A stretch of DNA of 64,000 nucleotides from the NCBI RefSeq assembly GCF_041052385.1, contig NZ_CP163439.1, forward strand, positions 3,275,001-3,339,000, read 5' to 3'. Made by a program: the position numbers and the translations under genes. The notes under the pieces are model-generated. The model was not told where the DNA came from and ran no database searches. It was given only the letters and a program-made list of their open reading frames with translations. This stretch comes from Streptomyces sp. R28 (GTDB lineage: Bacteria; Actinomycetota; Actinomycetes; Streptomycetales; Streptomycetaceae). Below, in pieces: positions 45,090-53,824 of the stretch; positions within the stretch are counted from its first letter, which is position 1, and each line of letters starts with the position of its first letter.

Positions 45090-45706
45090 ACGAGGATCAG
45101 CACGATGAAGATCACGCAGACCAGGATGTTGATCAGCCAGCTGTGCGTGTCCATCCAGTCCCGCACATGCGGCATGGCGGCGACCGCCCTGCGGTGGAAC
45201 AGCAGCAGGGACAGCAGCGGAAGCGCGGCGACGAGCACGGTCGCCGCGATGAACGGCAACGCCGCGACGAAGTCCGCGTCCGTCTGCGCCAGGTTGGTGC
45301 CCACCGTCAGCATGACGATGATGTCCGACGGCATCAGCAGGATGACGAGCAGCCCGACCTTCAGGGCTTGCTTGGCGTCCGCCGACATGAGTGTGCCCAG
45401 CCATTTCGGTGGCTGGATGGTCTCCCGCCGTACCCAGTTCTTGATGGCGGCCGCTGCCAGGAGGGCGACCAGTACGTACTGGATGATCTTGCCGCTGGAT
45501 CCACCGTCGCCGGGGTCGCCCAGGTCGAACGCCGAGGCGAGTCCCCAGGTGATCGCTGTGCCGACGGTGGCGGCGACGGCGACACCGAGGAGGAAACCGA
45601 GCGACACCCGTACGGCCCGGGGTGCCGTGACGAAGATGATCGCCGACATGATCTGCGGGCCGATCATCATCGTCACGGCCAGGGGCAGCACATTCAGACC
45701 GTCCAC
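45086..45706 (-). CDS. GAP/Sap-family (sulfolipid-1-addressing) membrane protein
   Basis: The 206-residue protein has six hydrophobic segments, starting at GTG 45706 (VDGLNVLPLAVTMMIGPQIM) behind GCGGAGG. The first helix with a polar turn (MMIGPQIMSAIIF) and the middle block SADAKQALKVGLLVILLMPS match the actinobacterial GAP/Sap family. Mycobacterial relatives help glycolipid export; the substrate here is unknown. It starts 13 bases after the upstream SHOCT gene, so it is in one operon with it. Confidence 0.82.
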   Translation of the reverse strand: MDGLNVLPLAVTMMIGPQIMSAIIFVTAPRAVRVSLGFLLGVAVAATVGTAITWGLASAFDLGDPGDGGSSGKIIQYVLVALLAAAAIKNWVRRETIQPPKWLGTLMSADAKQALKVGLLVILLMPSDIIVMLTVGTNLAQTDADFVAALPFIAATVLVAALPLLSLLLFHRRAVAAMPHVRDWMDTHSWLINILVCVIFIVLILV

Positions 45707-45719
45707 GTCGGCCTCCGCA

Positions 45720-46139
45720 TCAGCTCGTCAGAACCTTGGACTTCGCCTGCTCGTACTCGGCATCGGTGATGGCGCCCCGGTCGTGCAGCGCGGCCAGCCT
45801 GCCCAGCTCGTCCGCCTTGGTGCCCGGCGCCTTCCGGCCCGGGGCGGCGGGGGCGGTGGGGGCGGCGGCCTGCTGGACGTACGCGCGGAACGCCCGCTCC
45901 CGGTCCTGCGCCCGGCGCAGCTCGCGCTCACCCATCCCGTGCCCGCGGGCGATCAGGTAGGTGAAGACGCCGAGGAAGGGCAGCGCACACACCGTCAGCG
46001 TCCAGCCCGCCTTGCCCCAGCCGCTGAGGGCGTCGTCGCGGAAGATGTCGCCGACCACGCGGAACAGCAGCATGAGCCACATGATCCACAGGAAGAACCA
46101 GAGCATGGTCAGGAACACGTTGAGCAGGGGATAGTCCAT
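45720..46139 (-). CDS. PLDc_N–SHOCT membrane protein (copy 2)
   Basis: The 139-residue paralogue begins MDYPLLNVFLTMLWFFLWIM and repeats the pattern of copy 1: FRVVGDIFRDDALSGWGKAG, LGVFTYLIARGHGMGEREL, a Pro/Ala-rich linker and SHOCT (AALHDRGAITDAEYEQAKSK). The similarity is highest over the membrane region; the linker differs. It is the first gene of a two-gene operon with the GAP-family gene. The paralogue lies on the other side of that gene, so the block arose by duplication. Confidence 0.88.
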   Translation of the reverse strand: MDYPLLNVFLTMLWFFLWIMWLMLLFRVVGDIFRDDALSGWGKAGWTLTVCALPFLGVFTYLIARGHGMGERELRRAQDRERAFRAYVQQAAAPTAPAAPGRKAPGTKADELGRLAALHDRGAITDAEYEQAKSKVLTS

Positions 46140-46238
46140 GATCGCCTCCGCTGGCCGGCGGCTACCGCGACGACCGCGCGGCGCCCGAGGGCCCGACGCC
46201 TTCACGGTGCGCCGGGGTGGTTCGTGGGGCATCACCCC

Positions 46239-46499
46239 TCACGGGTGGGCGTCGGGGCCGATCAGACAGGCGCCGAGCGCGACCACGAACCACGACCCCG
46301 GCTCCGGCCCCGAGCGCCGTGCGCAGACGGCCAGGGCGATGACCACCACCAGGCAGGCGAAGGCGGCGCCCAGCGCGGTACGGGGCCGGCGCACGCCGGT
46401 GAGGACGGGCAGCCAGTAGCCCTGGGGGATCTCGATCTTCTGCGCGGGCGACTCGTGCGGACTCCAGCTCGTCCAGGGCGCATACGGGTCCTGCCGCAT
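46239..46499 (-). CDS. Small membrane protein (86 residues)
   Basis: The protein starts MRQDPYAPWTSWSPHESPAQ and has two hydrophobic segments (ALGAAFACLVVVIALAVCA and SWFVVALGACLIG). The N-terminal 35 residues are polar and aromatic. It lies seven bases after the stop of the DUF7144-like gene on the same strand, so the two form an operon. No recognised family. Confidence 0.7.
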   Translation of the reverse strand: MRQDPYAPWTSWSPHESPAQKIEIPQGYWLPVLTGVRRPRTALGAAFACLVVVIALAVCARRSGPEPGSWFVVALGACLIGPDAHP

Positions 46500-46506
46500 G
46501 CGAGCC

Positions 46507-46926
46507 CTAATCGGAGAGGGGGTCCTTCCGCACCACGCACAGGGCCCAGATGACGAAGGCGTACAGCGCGATCAGCGTGAGCGACCAGACCGGGTAGTAC
46601 GGGATGGACAGGAAGTTGGCGATCAGCAGCAGTGCCGCGATGCCGACGCCGACGACCCTCGCCCACGTCTGCGCTGTGAACAGGCCGAAGCTCACGATCA
46701 CGGCGATCGCCCCGAACACCAGGTTGATCCAGCCCCAGCTGGTCAGGTCGAACTTGAAGAGGTAGTTGGGCGTGGAGACGTAGACGTCGTCCTCGGCGAT
46801 GGCCATGATCCCCCGGAAGACGTCGAGGATCCCGGAGATGAACAGCATCACTCCGGCGAACAGCGTCAGGCCGGTGGCGGCAGCCTGCCTCCCCTCCCGA
46901 TGGCGGGGAGTAGTGGTGGTGGCCAT
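46507..46926 (-). CDS. DUF7144-like four-helix membrane protein
   Basis: The 139-residue protein starts at ATG 46926 (MATTTTPRHREGRQAAATGL) behind AAAGGAGG. It has four membrane helices; the block FAGVMLFISGILDVFRGIMA and GWINLVFGAIAVIVSFGLF are typical of small actinobacterial membrane proteins once called hypothetical and now DUF7144. It is divergent from the cation antiporter gene; the 166-base gap has a CACCCT-CGA-AGGGTG hairpin. Function unknown; location in the stress island suggests envelope stress. Confidence 0.82.
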   Translation of the reverse strand: MATTTTPRHREGRQAAATGLTLFAGVMLFISGILDVFRGIMAIAEDDVYVSTPNYLFKFDLTSWGWINLVFGAIAVIVSFGLFTAQTWARVVGVGIAALLLIANFLSIPYYPVWSLTLIALYAFVIWALCVVRKDPLSD

Positions 46927-47092
46927 GTCCGGCCTCCTTTCCTCACCGGGCTGCGGCGCGCAGCCGTACACCCCCGAGCCTGATCCCCAAGGGCCCCACC
47001 CGTCGTCACCCTCGAAGGGTGAGGACGCTCCGACCGGTCTCCTGCTGCCATGGGACGAGGGGACTGGGCGCCAGGCCTGAGGAGGCGGCGCG

Positions 47093-48478
47093 ATGAGCGG
47101 TGGTGCCTGGGCCGGCCTGGCCGTGGCGGGTGTCACCGCCGCCTATGCCCTCGGCTCGCGGCGGTTGTCGGCCACGCCGGTCACATCGGCGATCGTGTTC
47201 ACGGGGAGCGGCGTCCTCATCGGTCCCGCCGTCCTCGACGCCGTCGACATCGAGCACTACGCCGCCCCGATCACGGCCCTGATGGAGGCCGCCCTGACCC
47301 TGGTCCTGTTCACCGACGCCATGGCCGTCCGGCGACGGGACCTGACCACGGGCGGCTTCCTGCCCGCCCGGCTGCTCGGTATCGGCCTCCCGCTGTGCAT
47401 CGCCGCGGGCTGGCTGCTGGCGTGGCCGCTGCTGCCCGGGCTGAGCGCGTGGGAGCTGGCCCTGGTGGGTGCGATCCTCACGGCGACCGATCTCGCGGTG
47501 GGCAAGACCGCCATGACGGAGCCCTCCGTGCCGCCGCTCGTCCGCCACGGTCTCAACGCGGAGAGCGGTCTGAACGACGGCTTGGTGCTGCCGTTCTTCG
47601 TCGTCTTCGCCGCCGCGGTCCCCGGCACGTCCTACGCGCAGGAAGGCGTCGCGGGCACCTTCTGGCGCTCCCTGCTGCTCAGCAGCGTCCTGGGCCTGCT
47701 GGCCGGCGACATCGGCGGGCGGCTGCTGCGGGCGGCGCGGGCCCGCGGCTGGGTCGCACGGCGGTGGGGGCAGTTCTACGTGCTCGGCGTCGCCGTGTCC
47801 GCGTACGAACTGGCCGTCCTCACCGACGGCAGCGGCTTCATCGCGGCCTGGGTCGCCGGGTTCGCCTTCGGACACGCCCTGCGGCGACACCGGACCGGCG
47901 CCGGCAGGCCGCAGGGCCCGGACCGCACACCAGAGTTCGCCGAGAACCTCGGCGCGCTGCTGGCGTCGATCAGCCTGATGGTCTTCGGGGCGGTGCTGCT
48001 CGGCCCGGCGCTGGAGCACCTGACCTGGAAGATCGTCCTGTACGCCGTGCTCAGCCTGACGGTCGCGCGGATGCTCCCGGTCGCCGTCGCCCTGCTCGGA
48101 AGCGGGCTGCGGCTGCAGACGGTCGCGTACATCGGGTGGTTCGGACCGCGCGGTCTCGCCTCGGTCGTCCTGGGGCTGCTCGTGGTCGAGGAGCATGTGC
48201 CGGGGACGCAGACGCTGGGTCGGGCGGTCGCCGTCACCGTCGCCCTCAGCATCGTGCTCCAGGGCATCTCGGCCGCGGCGCTCGCCAAGCGGTACGGCCG
48301 CTGGTACGCGCGCGCCTCCGCCGCAGCCGGCGGGCACGGGCTGCGGGAGGGCACGTCCGCGGCGGAGGCGCCTGTGCCGGGGGCATCGGTGCCAAGGACG
48401 TCCGCGCCGGAGGGGCACCGGGGCACGCCGTCGGATCGGTCAGCGGGTCCTCGTCGTCGCGGCCGACCGGCAGGATGA
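47093..48478 (+). CDS. CPA1-family Na+(K+)/H+ antiporter
   Basis: The 461-residue membrane protein has about 12 hydrophobic segments. The transport motif NAESGLNDGL (Asn161, Asp162) is intact. The membrane-embedded Asp133 lies in ATDLAVGKT, where most relatives have TDP, so the usual proline is replaced by Leu. The C-terminal 60 residues are Ala/Arg-rich and probably cytoplasmic. ATG 47093 has GAGGAGG upstream. It exchanges cations for protons and would help pH or salt homeostasis. Confidence 0.92.
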   Translation: MSGGAWAGLAVAGVTAAYALGSRRLSATPVTSAIVFTGSGVLIGPAVLDAVDIEHYAAPITALMEAALTLVLFTDAMAVRRRDLTTGGFLPARLLGIGLPLCIAAGWLLAWPLLPGLSAWELALVGAILTATDLAVGKTAMTEPSVPPLVRHGLNAESGLNDGLVLPFFVVFAAAVPGTSYAQEGVAGTFWRSLLLSSVLGLLAGDIGGRLLRAARARGWVARRWGQFYVLGVAVSAYELAVLTDGSGFIAAWVAGFAFGHALRRHRTGAGRPQGPDRTPEFAENLGALLASISLMVFGAVLLGPALEHLTWKIVLYAVLSLTVARMLPVAVALLGSGLRLQTVAYIGWFGPRGLASVVLGLLVVEEHVPGTQTLGRAVAVTVALSIVLQGISAAALAKRYGRWYARASAAAGGHGLREGTSAAEAPVPGASVPRTSAPEGHRGTPSDRSAGPRRRGRPAG

Positions 48479-48616
48479 TCCAGCAACGGGTGCCGACACT
48501 GCCGCCCCCGACGCCCTTGCGCGCCACGCCGACCACGTGGAACCGGCTCAGCAGGTGCCGCGTCTCGCCCGTCGGGCAAGCGGTGACGACCGCCGGGAAT
48601 CGCGGAAGTGACCGCT

Positions 48617-49684
48617 TTACGTGCACCACCAGAGGAACCGGTCGCACTCCGTCTCCGTCGGCGACGGGGCCGGGGTCGGGTCCGAGGTGGTCGGTTGGGC
48701 GGTGGGCGCCGGGGCCTGTGGCTCGGACGTCGGGGCGGGGCCCGAGGTGGACGTGCCGGACCCGCCGCTGCCCGTCGGCGCCGACTCGGCGTCCTTGTCG
48801 GGGGTCTTGTCCTCGTCCTTCTTCTTGTCCTCGTCCTTCGGTGACTTCGAGGCCGAGGGAGACGCCGAGGGGCCCGGCGACGCCGAGTCCCCGCCCGTCC
48901 TCGTCGTACCGTCCGTGGCGTCGGGGGACGCGGACACCTCTTCCGAGGCCGCGCCCTCCGCCGACTCGTCCCCGGCGGTCGCCGGCTTCGGGCTCGCGCC
49001 GGGGGCGTCCATGCCGAGCTCCGCGAGGCTCAGGCCCCCGGCGGCCAGGACGAAGCCGGCGGCGATCAGCAGGGCTCGGCGACGGCGGCGGCGGTGCGCG
49101 GCGGCTTTGCGATCACGACGGCTGGCACCGCCCGGACCGGACTCCTCGTCCAGGTCATCGCCGTCGTCCTCCTCGACGTACTCGTCCCGCTCGTCCCGCT
49201 CGTCCTGCTCGTCGTACCCGGCGTACTCGTCTCGCTCGTCGTGACCGCGCCTGCGGCCACGCCGCTGCGCCGCCCGCCGCGCTGCCCGTCCACCGACCGG
49301 CGTGGCCTCGGCGGCTTCGGCGGCCTCACCGGTGTCCGCGGCCTCGGTGTGGGCCTCGGCCGCGGCCTCTTCGGAGTGTGCGTCGGCATAGCCGTCGCCG
49401 TACTCGCCACCGCCGTACTGCCCCGCACCGCCGGCGTACTGCCCCGCACCGCCGCCGTATTGGCCCTGTCCGCCCCCGTATTGCCCGTACTGCCCCTCGT
49501 ACGCCGCGTACGCCCCTTGGCCCCCCGCAACCCCCACGGGCGCCTGTGCCAGCCGCTCGGCCATCTGCGGGTACGGCTCACCCGGCCCGCCCGCGTACGC
49601 GCCCAGCTGTTCGACCGCGGCGCCGCAGCCCGGGCAGGCGAGGGCGCCGTTCAGGTGCCGTCGGCACGGGTGGCAGTAGTCCAT
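48617..49684 (-). CDS. Zinc-ribbon, membrane-anchored Ser/Pro-rich protein (SCO2400-like)
   Basis: The 355-residue protein begins with a zinc-ribbon (MDYCHPCRRHLNGALACPGC). A Gly/Tyr-rich repeat (QYGGG and variants), an acidic/Arg-rich region with DERDE repeats, one membrane helix (ALLIAAGFVLAAGGLSLAE, about 205-225) and a long Ser/Thr/Pro/Asp-rich outer part follow. It ends TECDRFLWWCT. The zinc ribbon would be in the cytoplasm and the Ser/Pro part outside. From memory it matches a conserved Streptomyces hypothetical protein. The function is unknown. A possible -10 (TAGTCT) sits only 13 bases before the ATG, with no ribosome site. Confidence 0.85.
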   Translation of the reverse strand: MDYCHPCRRHLNGALACPGCGAAVEQLGAYAGGPGEPYPQMAERLAQAPVGVAGGQGAYAAYEGQYGQYGGGQGQYGGGAGQYAGGAGQYGGGEYGDGYADAHSEEAAAEAHTEAADTGEAAEAAEATPVGGRAARRAAQRRGRRRGHDERDEYAGYDEQDERDERDEYVEEDDGDDLDEESGPGGASRRDRKAAAHRRRRRRALLIAAGFVLAAGGLSLAELGMDAPGASPKPATAGDESAEGAASEEVSASPDATDGTTRTGGDSASPGPSASPSASKSPKDEDKKKDEDKTPDKDAESAPTGSGGSGTSTSGPAPTSEPQAPAPTAQPTTSDPTPAPSPTETECDRFLWWCT

Positions 49685-49835
49685 GACGCGGGAAGACTAG
49701 GTTCCGCACAGGGATCGTTCCTAGAGCCTCTCGTGAAGATTATGTGCGGAACTGGTCTTTCCGGATTACTCAGTTGAGGTCAAGCCCGACCATTCGCCGC
49801 GATCCCTCCGGCACCGGGTTCCGTAAAACGCCGAA

Positions 49836-49868
49836 CGGTCCGTCGCACGGCAGGCGTGTGACGGACCG
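49836..49868 (-). terminator. Hairpin after the YjfF-like permease gene
   Basis: CGGTCCGTCGCAC (49836-49848) pairs with GTGTGACGGACCG (49856-49868) except for one G-T, with a seven-base loop. The right arm is repeated directly at about 49875-49888. It lies 59 bases past the permease stop and ends the transporter operon. Confidence 0.8.
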
Positions 49869-49926
49869 CTCGGGTGTGACGGACCGCCCGGATGACGGGC
49901 CGCGTCGGCGCGGAGTGCCCTTCGGG

Positions 49927-50949
49927 TCAGGTCTGCTTACGGGCCGTCATCGCCCGCTGGATCAGGATGAACGCGCAGAGCAGCACACCGGTGGCGATCT
50001 TCGTCCACCAGGAGCTGAGCGTGCCCTCGAACTGGATGATGCTCTTGATCAGGCCCAGCACGAGGACACCGAACAGGGTGCCCAGGACGTAACCGGAGCC
50101 GCCCGTCAGCAGCGTGCCGCCGATGACGACCGCGGCGATCGCGTCGAGTTCCATGCCGACGGCGTGCAGCGGGTCGCCGGACTGGATGTACAGCATGAAC
50201 AACAGGCCGGCCAGCGCCGAGCAGAAGCCGCTCATCGTGTACACGGCGATCTTCGTACCGCCCAGCGGGAGCCCCATCAGCAGCGCGGACTGCTCGTTGC
50301 CGCCGATGGCGTACACCCGACGGCCGAAGCGCGTGTAGTGGAGTACGTAGAAGGCGGCGGCGAGGACGACCAGCGCGACGATGGCGCCGATCGACAGCTC
50401 CCCCAGTCCCAGCGACACCCGTGTCTGGGCCATGCTGCTCACCGTGGAGTCGCTGATGGAGATGGACTCCTTGCTGATGACCAGGCACAGGCCCCGGAAG
50501 AGGAAGAGGCCGGCGAGGGTCACGATGAACGGCTGGATCTCGAAGTTGTGGATCACATAGCCCATGAGGAAGCCGCCGAACGCTCCCACGCCCAGGGCGA
50601 TCGGGACGACCAGCAGCAACGGCAGGCCCTGGCGCTCCACCAGCCATGCCGTGAACATGGTGGTGAAGCCGATCACCGAGCCCACGGACAGGTCGATACC
50701 GCCGGACATGATGACGAACGTGGCGCCGACGGCGGCGACCAGCAGATAACCGTTGTCGATGAACAGGTTGAGGAAGACCTGCGGTTCGCCGAACCCGTAG
50801 TTCTGGTACCGGCTGAGACCGGTGATGTACATCGCGAGGAACAGGGCGGCCGTGACCAGGACGGGCAGCCGCCGGTCGCCGAGCAGCTGCGCGGCCCGGG
50901 ACGTGGTACGGGCTTCCGGCACCGTGGGGGTCTTGGTGGTCGCGCTCAT
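49927..50949 (-). CDS. yjfF: Sugar ABC transporter permease, YjfF-like
   Basis: The 340-residue inner-membrane protein has about ten hydrophobic segments and the BPD_transp_2 blocks GGIDLSVGSVIGF, EIQPFIVTLAGLFLFRGL and GGNEQSALLMGLPLGGTKI. It is the second permease of a four-gene importer that matches the galactofuranose system YtfQRT-YjfF in order and length. Its ATG overlaps the stop of the first permease gene (ATGA). The sugar is inferred from family only. Confidence 0.9.
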   Translation of the reverse strand: MSATTKTPTVPEARTTSRAAQLLGDRRLPVLVTAALFLAMYITGLSRYQNYGFGEPQVFLNLFIDNGYLLVAAVGATFVIMSGGIDLSVGSVIGFTTMFTAWLVERQGLPLLLVVPIALGVGAFGGFLMGYVIHNFEIQPFIVTLAGLFLFRGLCLVISKESISISDSTVSSMAQTRVSLGLGELSIGAIVALVVLAAAFYVLHYTRFGRRVYAIGGNEQSALLMGLPLGGTKIAVYTMSGFCSALAGLLFMLYIQSGDPLHAVGMELDAIAAVVIGGTLLTGGSGYVLGTLFGVLVLGLIKSIIQFEGTLSSWWTKIATGVLLCAFILIQRAMTARKQT

Positions 50950-52055
50950 CGCGACACCTCCATCTTCGGGGCGGCGTCGGCGTCGGGAGTTGCCGGAGCC
51001 GGGGCGGCGGCCCGTCGCAGCCCCTTGGGGCCCTTGGCGCCGAAGACCTTGGCCCGGAACTTCGGGGACTGCAGCAGGCAGACGACGATGACGACGGCGG
51101 CCTTGAAGACCAGGTTGGTCTGGGTGGGCACGCCGATGGTGTAGATCGTGGTGGTCAGGGTCTGGATCACGAGGGCGCCGACCACCGTGCCGCCGATCGA
51201 GAACCGGCCGCCGAGCAGCGAGGTGCCGCCGATGACGACGGCGAGGATCGCGTCCAGTTCGATCCACAGGCCGGCGTTGTTGCCGTCCGCGGCCGAGGTG
51301 TTGGAGCTGATCATCAGGCCCGCGATGCCCGCGCACAGGGCGCAGAAGACGTACACCATGATCTTGATGCGCCGGGACCGGATACCGACCAGGCGGCTGG
51401 CCTCGGCGTTGCCACCGACCGACTCCACGAGCAGGCCGAGCGCCGTACGGCGGGTCAGGGCCACCGTGACGGCCACGACCCCGGCCACCACGAAGATGGA
51501 GAAGGGCAGGGTCAGCCAGTAGCCGCCGCCGATCAGCTTGTACGGCTCGCTGTTGATGGTGATGATCTGGCCGTCGCTGATCAGCTGGGCGACACCGCGT
51601 CCGGCGACCATGATGATGAGGGTCGCGATGATCGGCTGAATGCCCATCCGGGCGACCAGGAAGCCGTTCCACAGACCGCAGACGACCGCCGCCACCAGCC
51701 CGATGCCCATGGCCAGGAAGACTTTGGACAGGGCGTTCTGGTCGGCCTGGTCACTGATGTACGAGCAGGTCAGGGCGCCGGTGATGGCAACTACGGCGCC
51801 CACGGAGAGATCGATGCCGCCGGTGGCGATGACCAGGGTCATGCCGACCGCCACCAGGATCAGGGGCGAGCCGAAGAGCACGATCGAGACGAGGCTGCCG
51901 TAGAGGTGGCCGTCCGTCATCCTGATCGCGAAGAAGTCGGGGGTGAAGGGGACGTTGACCAGCAGCAGGGCGACCAGGACCGCGACCGGCCAGAACAGGT
52001 TGTGGTGCGTCAGCGCTCGCCAGCGTGAGGTCGCGGCCGTGGACGGGGTGCTCAT
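50946..52055 (-). CDS. ytfT: Sugar ABC transporter permease, YtfT-like
   Basis: The 369-residue membrane protein contains GGIDLSVGAVVAITGAL, GIQPIIATLIIMVAGRG and GGNAEASRLVGIRSRRIKI, the standard ribose/galactofuranose permease blocks. A short charged, Ala/Pro-rich tail follows the last helix. It overlaps both neighbours by four bases, so ATPase, YtfT and YjfF are translationally coupled. With the ATPase it forms the translocation pore. Confidence 0.92.
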   Translation of the reverse strand: MSTPSTAATSRWRALTHHNLFWPVAVLVALLLVNVPFTPDFFAIRMTDGHLYGSLVSIVLFGSPLILVAVGMTLVIATGGIDLSVGAVVAITGALTCSYISDQADQNALSKVFLAMGIGLVAAVVCGLWNGFLVARMGIQPIIATLIIMVAGRGVAQLISDGQIITINSEPYKLIGGGYWLTLPFSIFVVAGVVAVTVALTRRTALGLLVESVGGNAEASRLVGIRSRRIKIMVYVFCALCAGIAGLMISSNTSAADGNNAGLWIELDAILAVVIGGTSLLGGRFSIGGTVVGALVIQTLTTTIYTIGVPTQTNLVFKAAVVIVVCLLQSPKFRAKVFGAKGPKGLRRAAAPAPATPDADAAPKMEVSR

Positions 52056-53590
52056 TCGTGTTCTCCGCTCGCGATGGTCTCCAAAATCTTGCTGGTGGTG
52101 ATCTCCGGCCCGTTGGTGAGTCGCGCGACCAGCTTGCGGTCGCGCAGCACACCGATGGTGTGGCTGAGGCGGAGGACTTCCTCCAGCTCGGCCGCGATGT
52201 AGACCACGGCCATGCCGTCCTCGGAGAGTGACACCACGAGCTTCTGGATCTCGGCCTTGGCGCCGACGTCGATGCCGCGTGTGGGCTCGTCGAGGATCAG
52301 CAGCTGCGGCTGGGTGATCAGCCAGCGGGCGAGCAGCACCTTCTGCTGGTTGCCGCCGCTCAGCCGGCCGACCCTGGCCTCGGGGTTGGCGGGGCGGATG
52401 TCCAGCGCCTTGATGTACTTGGCGACGAGTTCGTCGCGCTGGGCGGCCGGGATGGGCCGGGTCCAGCCGCGCGCCGCCTGCAGGGCGAGGATGATGTTCT
52501 CCCGCACCGTCAGATCAGGGACGAGGCCCTCGGTCTTGCGGTTCTCCGAGCAGAACGCGACACCGGCGCCGATGGCGTCGTTCGGGGCGCTCATCGAGAC
52601 CTGCTTGCCGCCGATGGTCACCTTGCCGCTGTCGGGCTGGTCGGCGCCGAAGAGCAGCCGGGCCAGCTCGGTGCGGCCCGAGCCGAGCAGTCCGGCGAGG
52701 CCGATCACCTCGCCCTTCTTGATCTCCAGGTCGAAGGGGGAGATGCCTCCGGTGCGGCCCAGTTGCTCGGCCTGGAGCAGGGTCTCGCCGACGTCGGAGC
52801 GCAGCTGGTGCTCGTGCAGCTCCTCCAACTGATCCAGGGCCTTGCCGATCATCAGCTCGATCAGCCCGACCTGGTCGAGGTCGCGGACCATGTGCTCGCC
52901 GACCAGGGTGCCGTTGCGCAGCACGGTCATCCGGTCGCAGATCTCGTAGATCTGGTCGAGGAAGTGCGACACGAAGAGGATCGCGACGCCCTCGTCCCGC
53001 AACTGCCGCATCAGGCGGAACAGTTCGAGGACCTCGTCGCGGTCGAGGCTGGAGGTGGGTTCGTCCAGGACCAGCACCTTGGTGCCGGAGCCCTCGCCGT
53101 CGCTGTCGCCGGTGCCCACCGACCGTACGATCGCGACCAGTTGCTGCACGGCCAGCGGGTACGAGGACAGGGGCGCGGTCACATCGATGTCGAGGCCGAG
53201 CCGGTCGACCAGCTCCGCGGCCTCCTTGCGCATCCGCTTCCACTGGATGCGGCCCGCGCGCGTGGGTTCACGTCCGATGAAGATGTTCTCCGCCACCGAC
53301 AGGTTGGGGCAGAGGTTGACCTCCTGGTAGACCGTGCTGATGCCGGCCTGCTGCGCCTGCAGCGGGCTGCCGATGCGCACCGACTTGCCGTCGAGGGTGA
53401 CGGTCCCGCCGTCCAGGGAGTACACCCCGGTCAGCACCTTGATCAGCGTGGACTTCCCCGCGCCGTTCTCGCCCATGAGGGCGTGGATCTCTCCGGGGAA
53501 GAGCCGGAAGTCGACGCCCGACAGAGCCCGTACCCCCGGAAACTCCTTGACTATGCCCGTCATCTGCAGAACGGGCTTCGGCTCTGCCAT
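52052..53590 (-). CDS. ytfR: Sugar ABC transporter ATPase, YtfR-like, two NBDs
   Basis: The 512-residue cytoplasmic protein has two fused ATP-binding domains. The first has Walker [10 protein letters not shown] and Walker B VLVLDEPTSSLD; its signature is weak (YPLAVQQLVAI), as usual in this family. The second has a degenerate Walker A (GLLGSGRTEL) and signature [17 protein letters not shown] precedes ATG 53590. It is separated from the binding-protein gene by 234 bases holding two hairpins, so its level may be lower than that of the binding protein. Confidence 0.95.
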   Translation of the reverse strand: MAEPKPVLQMTGIVKEFPGVRALSGVDFRLFPGEIHALMGENGAGKSTLIKVLTGVYSLDGGTVTLDGKSVRIGSPLQAQQAGISTVYQEVNLCPNLSVAENIFIGREPTRAGRIQWKRMRKEAAELVDRLGLDIDVTAPLSSYPLAVQQLVAIVRSVGTGDSDGEGSGTKVLVLDEPTSSLDRDEVLELFRLMRQLRDEGVAILFVSHFLDQIYEICDRMTVLRNGTLVGEHMVRDLDQVGLIELMIGKALDQLEELHEHQLRSDVGETLLQAEQLGRTGGISPFDLEIKKGEVIGLAGLLGSGRTELARLLFGADQPDSGKVTIGGKQVSMSAPNDAIGAGVAFCSENRKTEGLVPDLTVRENIILALQAARGWTRPIPAAQRDELVAKYIKALDIRPANPEARVGRLSGGNQQKVLLARWLITQPQLLILDEPTRGIDVGAKAEIQKLVVSLSEDGMAVVYIAAELEEVLRLSHTIGVLRDRKLVARLTNGPEITTSKILETIASGEHE

Positions 53591-53608
53591 ACCTCTCCTA
53601 GTGAGGGT

Positions 53609-53630
53609 CCCACCGGCTTTACCCGGTGGG
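53609..53630 (-). promoter_or_regulatory. Hairpin ahead of the ytfR-like start
   Basis: CCCACCGG (53609-53616) pairs with CCGGTGGG (53623-53630) around CTTTAC, 19 bases before the ATPase start codon. It may affect translation or mRNA processing. Confidence 0.5.
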
Positions 53631-53772
53631 GAATTCAGTCCGTCTTAGGTTGATTACGCCCCGCAAGAGGCCGGTTCGGGGTGGACCGCAGCCTTCGGCT
53701 GGAAGCCCCTCACGTGGAGCGGAGTCACGGCAGCGCTCCTCTTGTATCGAGCTGCCGCAGGGCCCCCAAGGC

Positions 53773-53799
53773 CTGGCCGACCGAGCTTCGGTCGGCCAG
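53773..53799 (-). terminator. Intra-operon hairpin after the binding-protein gene
   Basis: A 12-bp perfect stem (CTGGCCGACCGA with its complement, 3-base loop) lies 26 bases after the binding-protein stop. Such attenuators keep binding protein in excess over membrane components. Confidence 0.85.
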
Positions 53800-53824
53800 A
53801 GGCTCCTGGCGGTCGGTGCGGTGG

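Noticed and set aside
48479..48616. Possible remnant gene in the antiporter / zinc-ribbon gap (minus frame with RFHVVGVARKGVGG)
   Set aside because: The stretch is short, has no clear start and no family match; it could be chance.
49400..49510. The regular repeats as a CRISPR array or a minisatellite
   Set aside because: They are in frame in a real gene, encode QYGGG variants and have no spacers.
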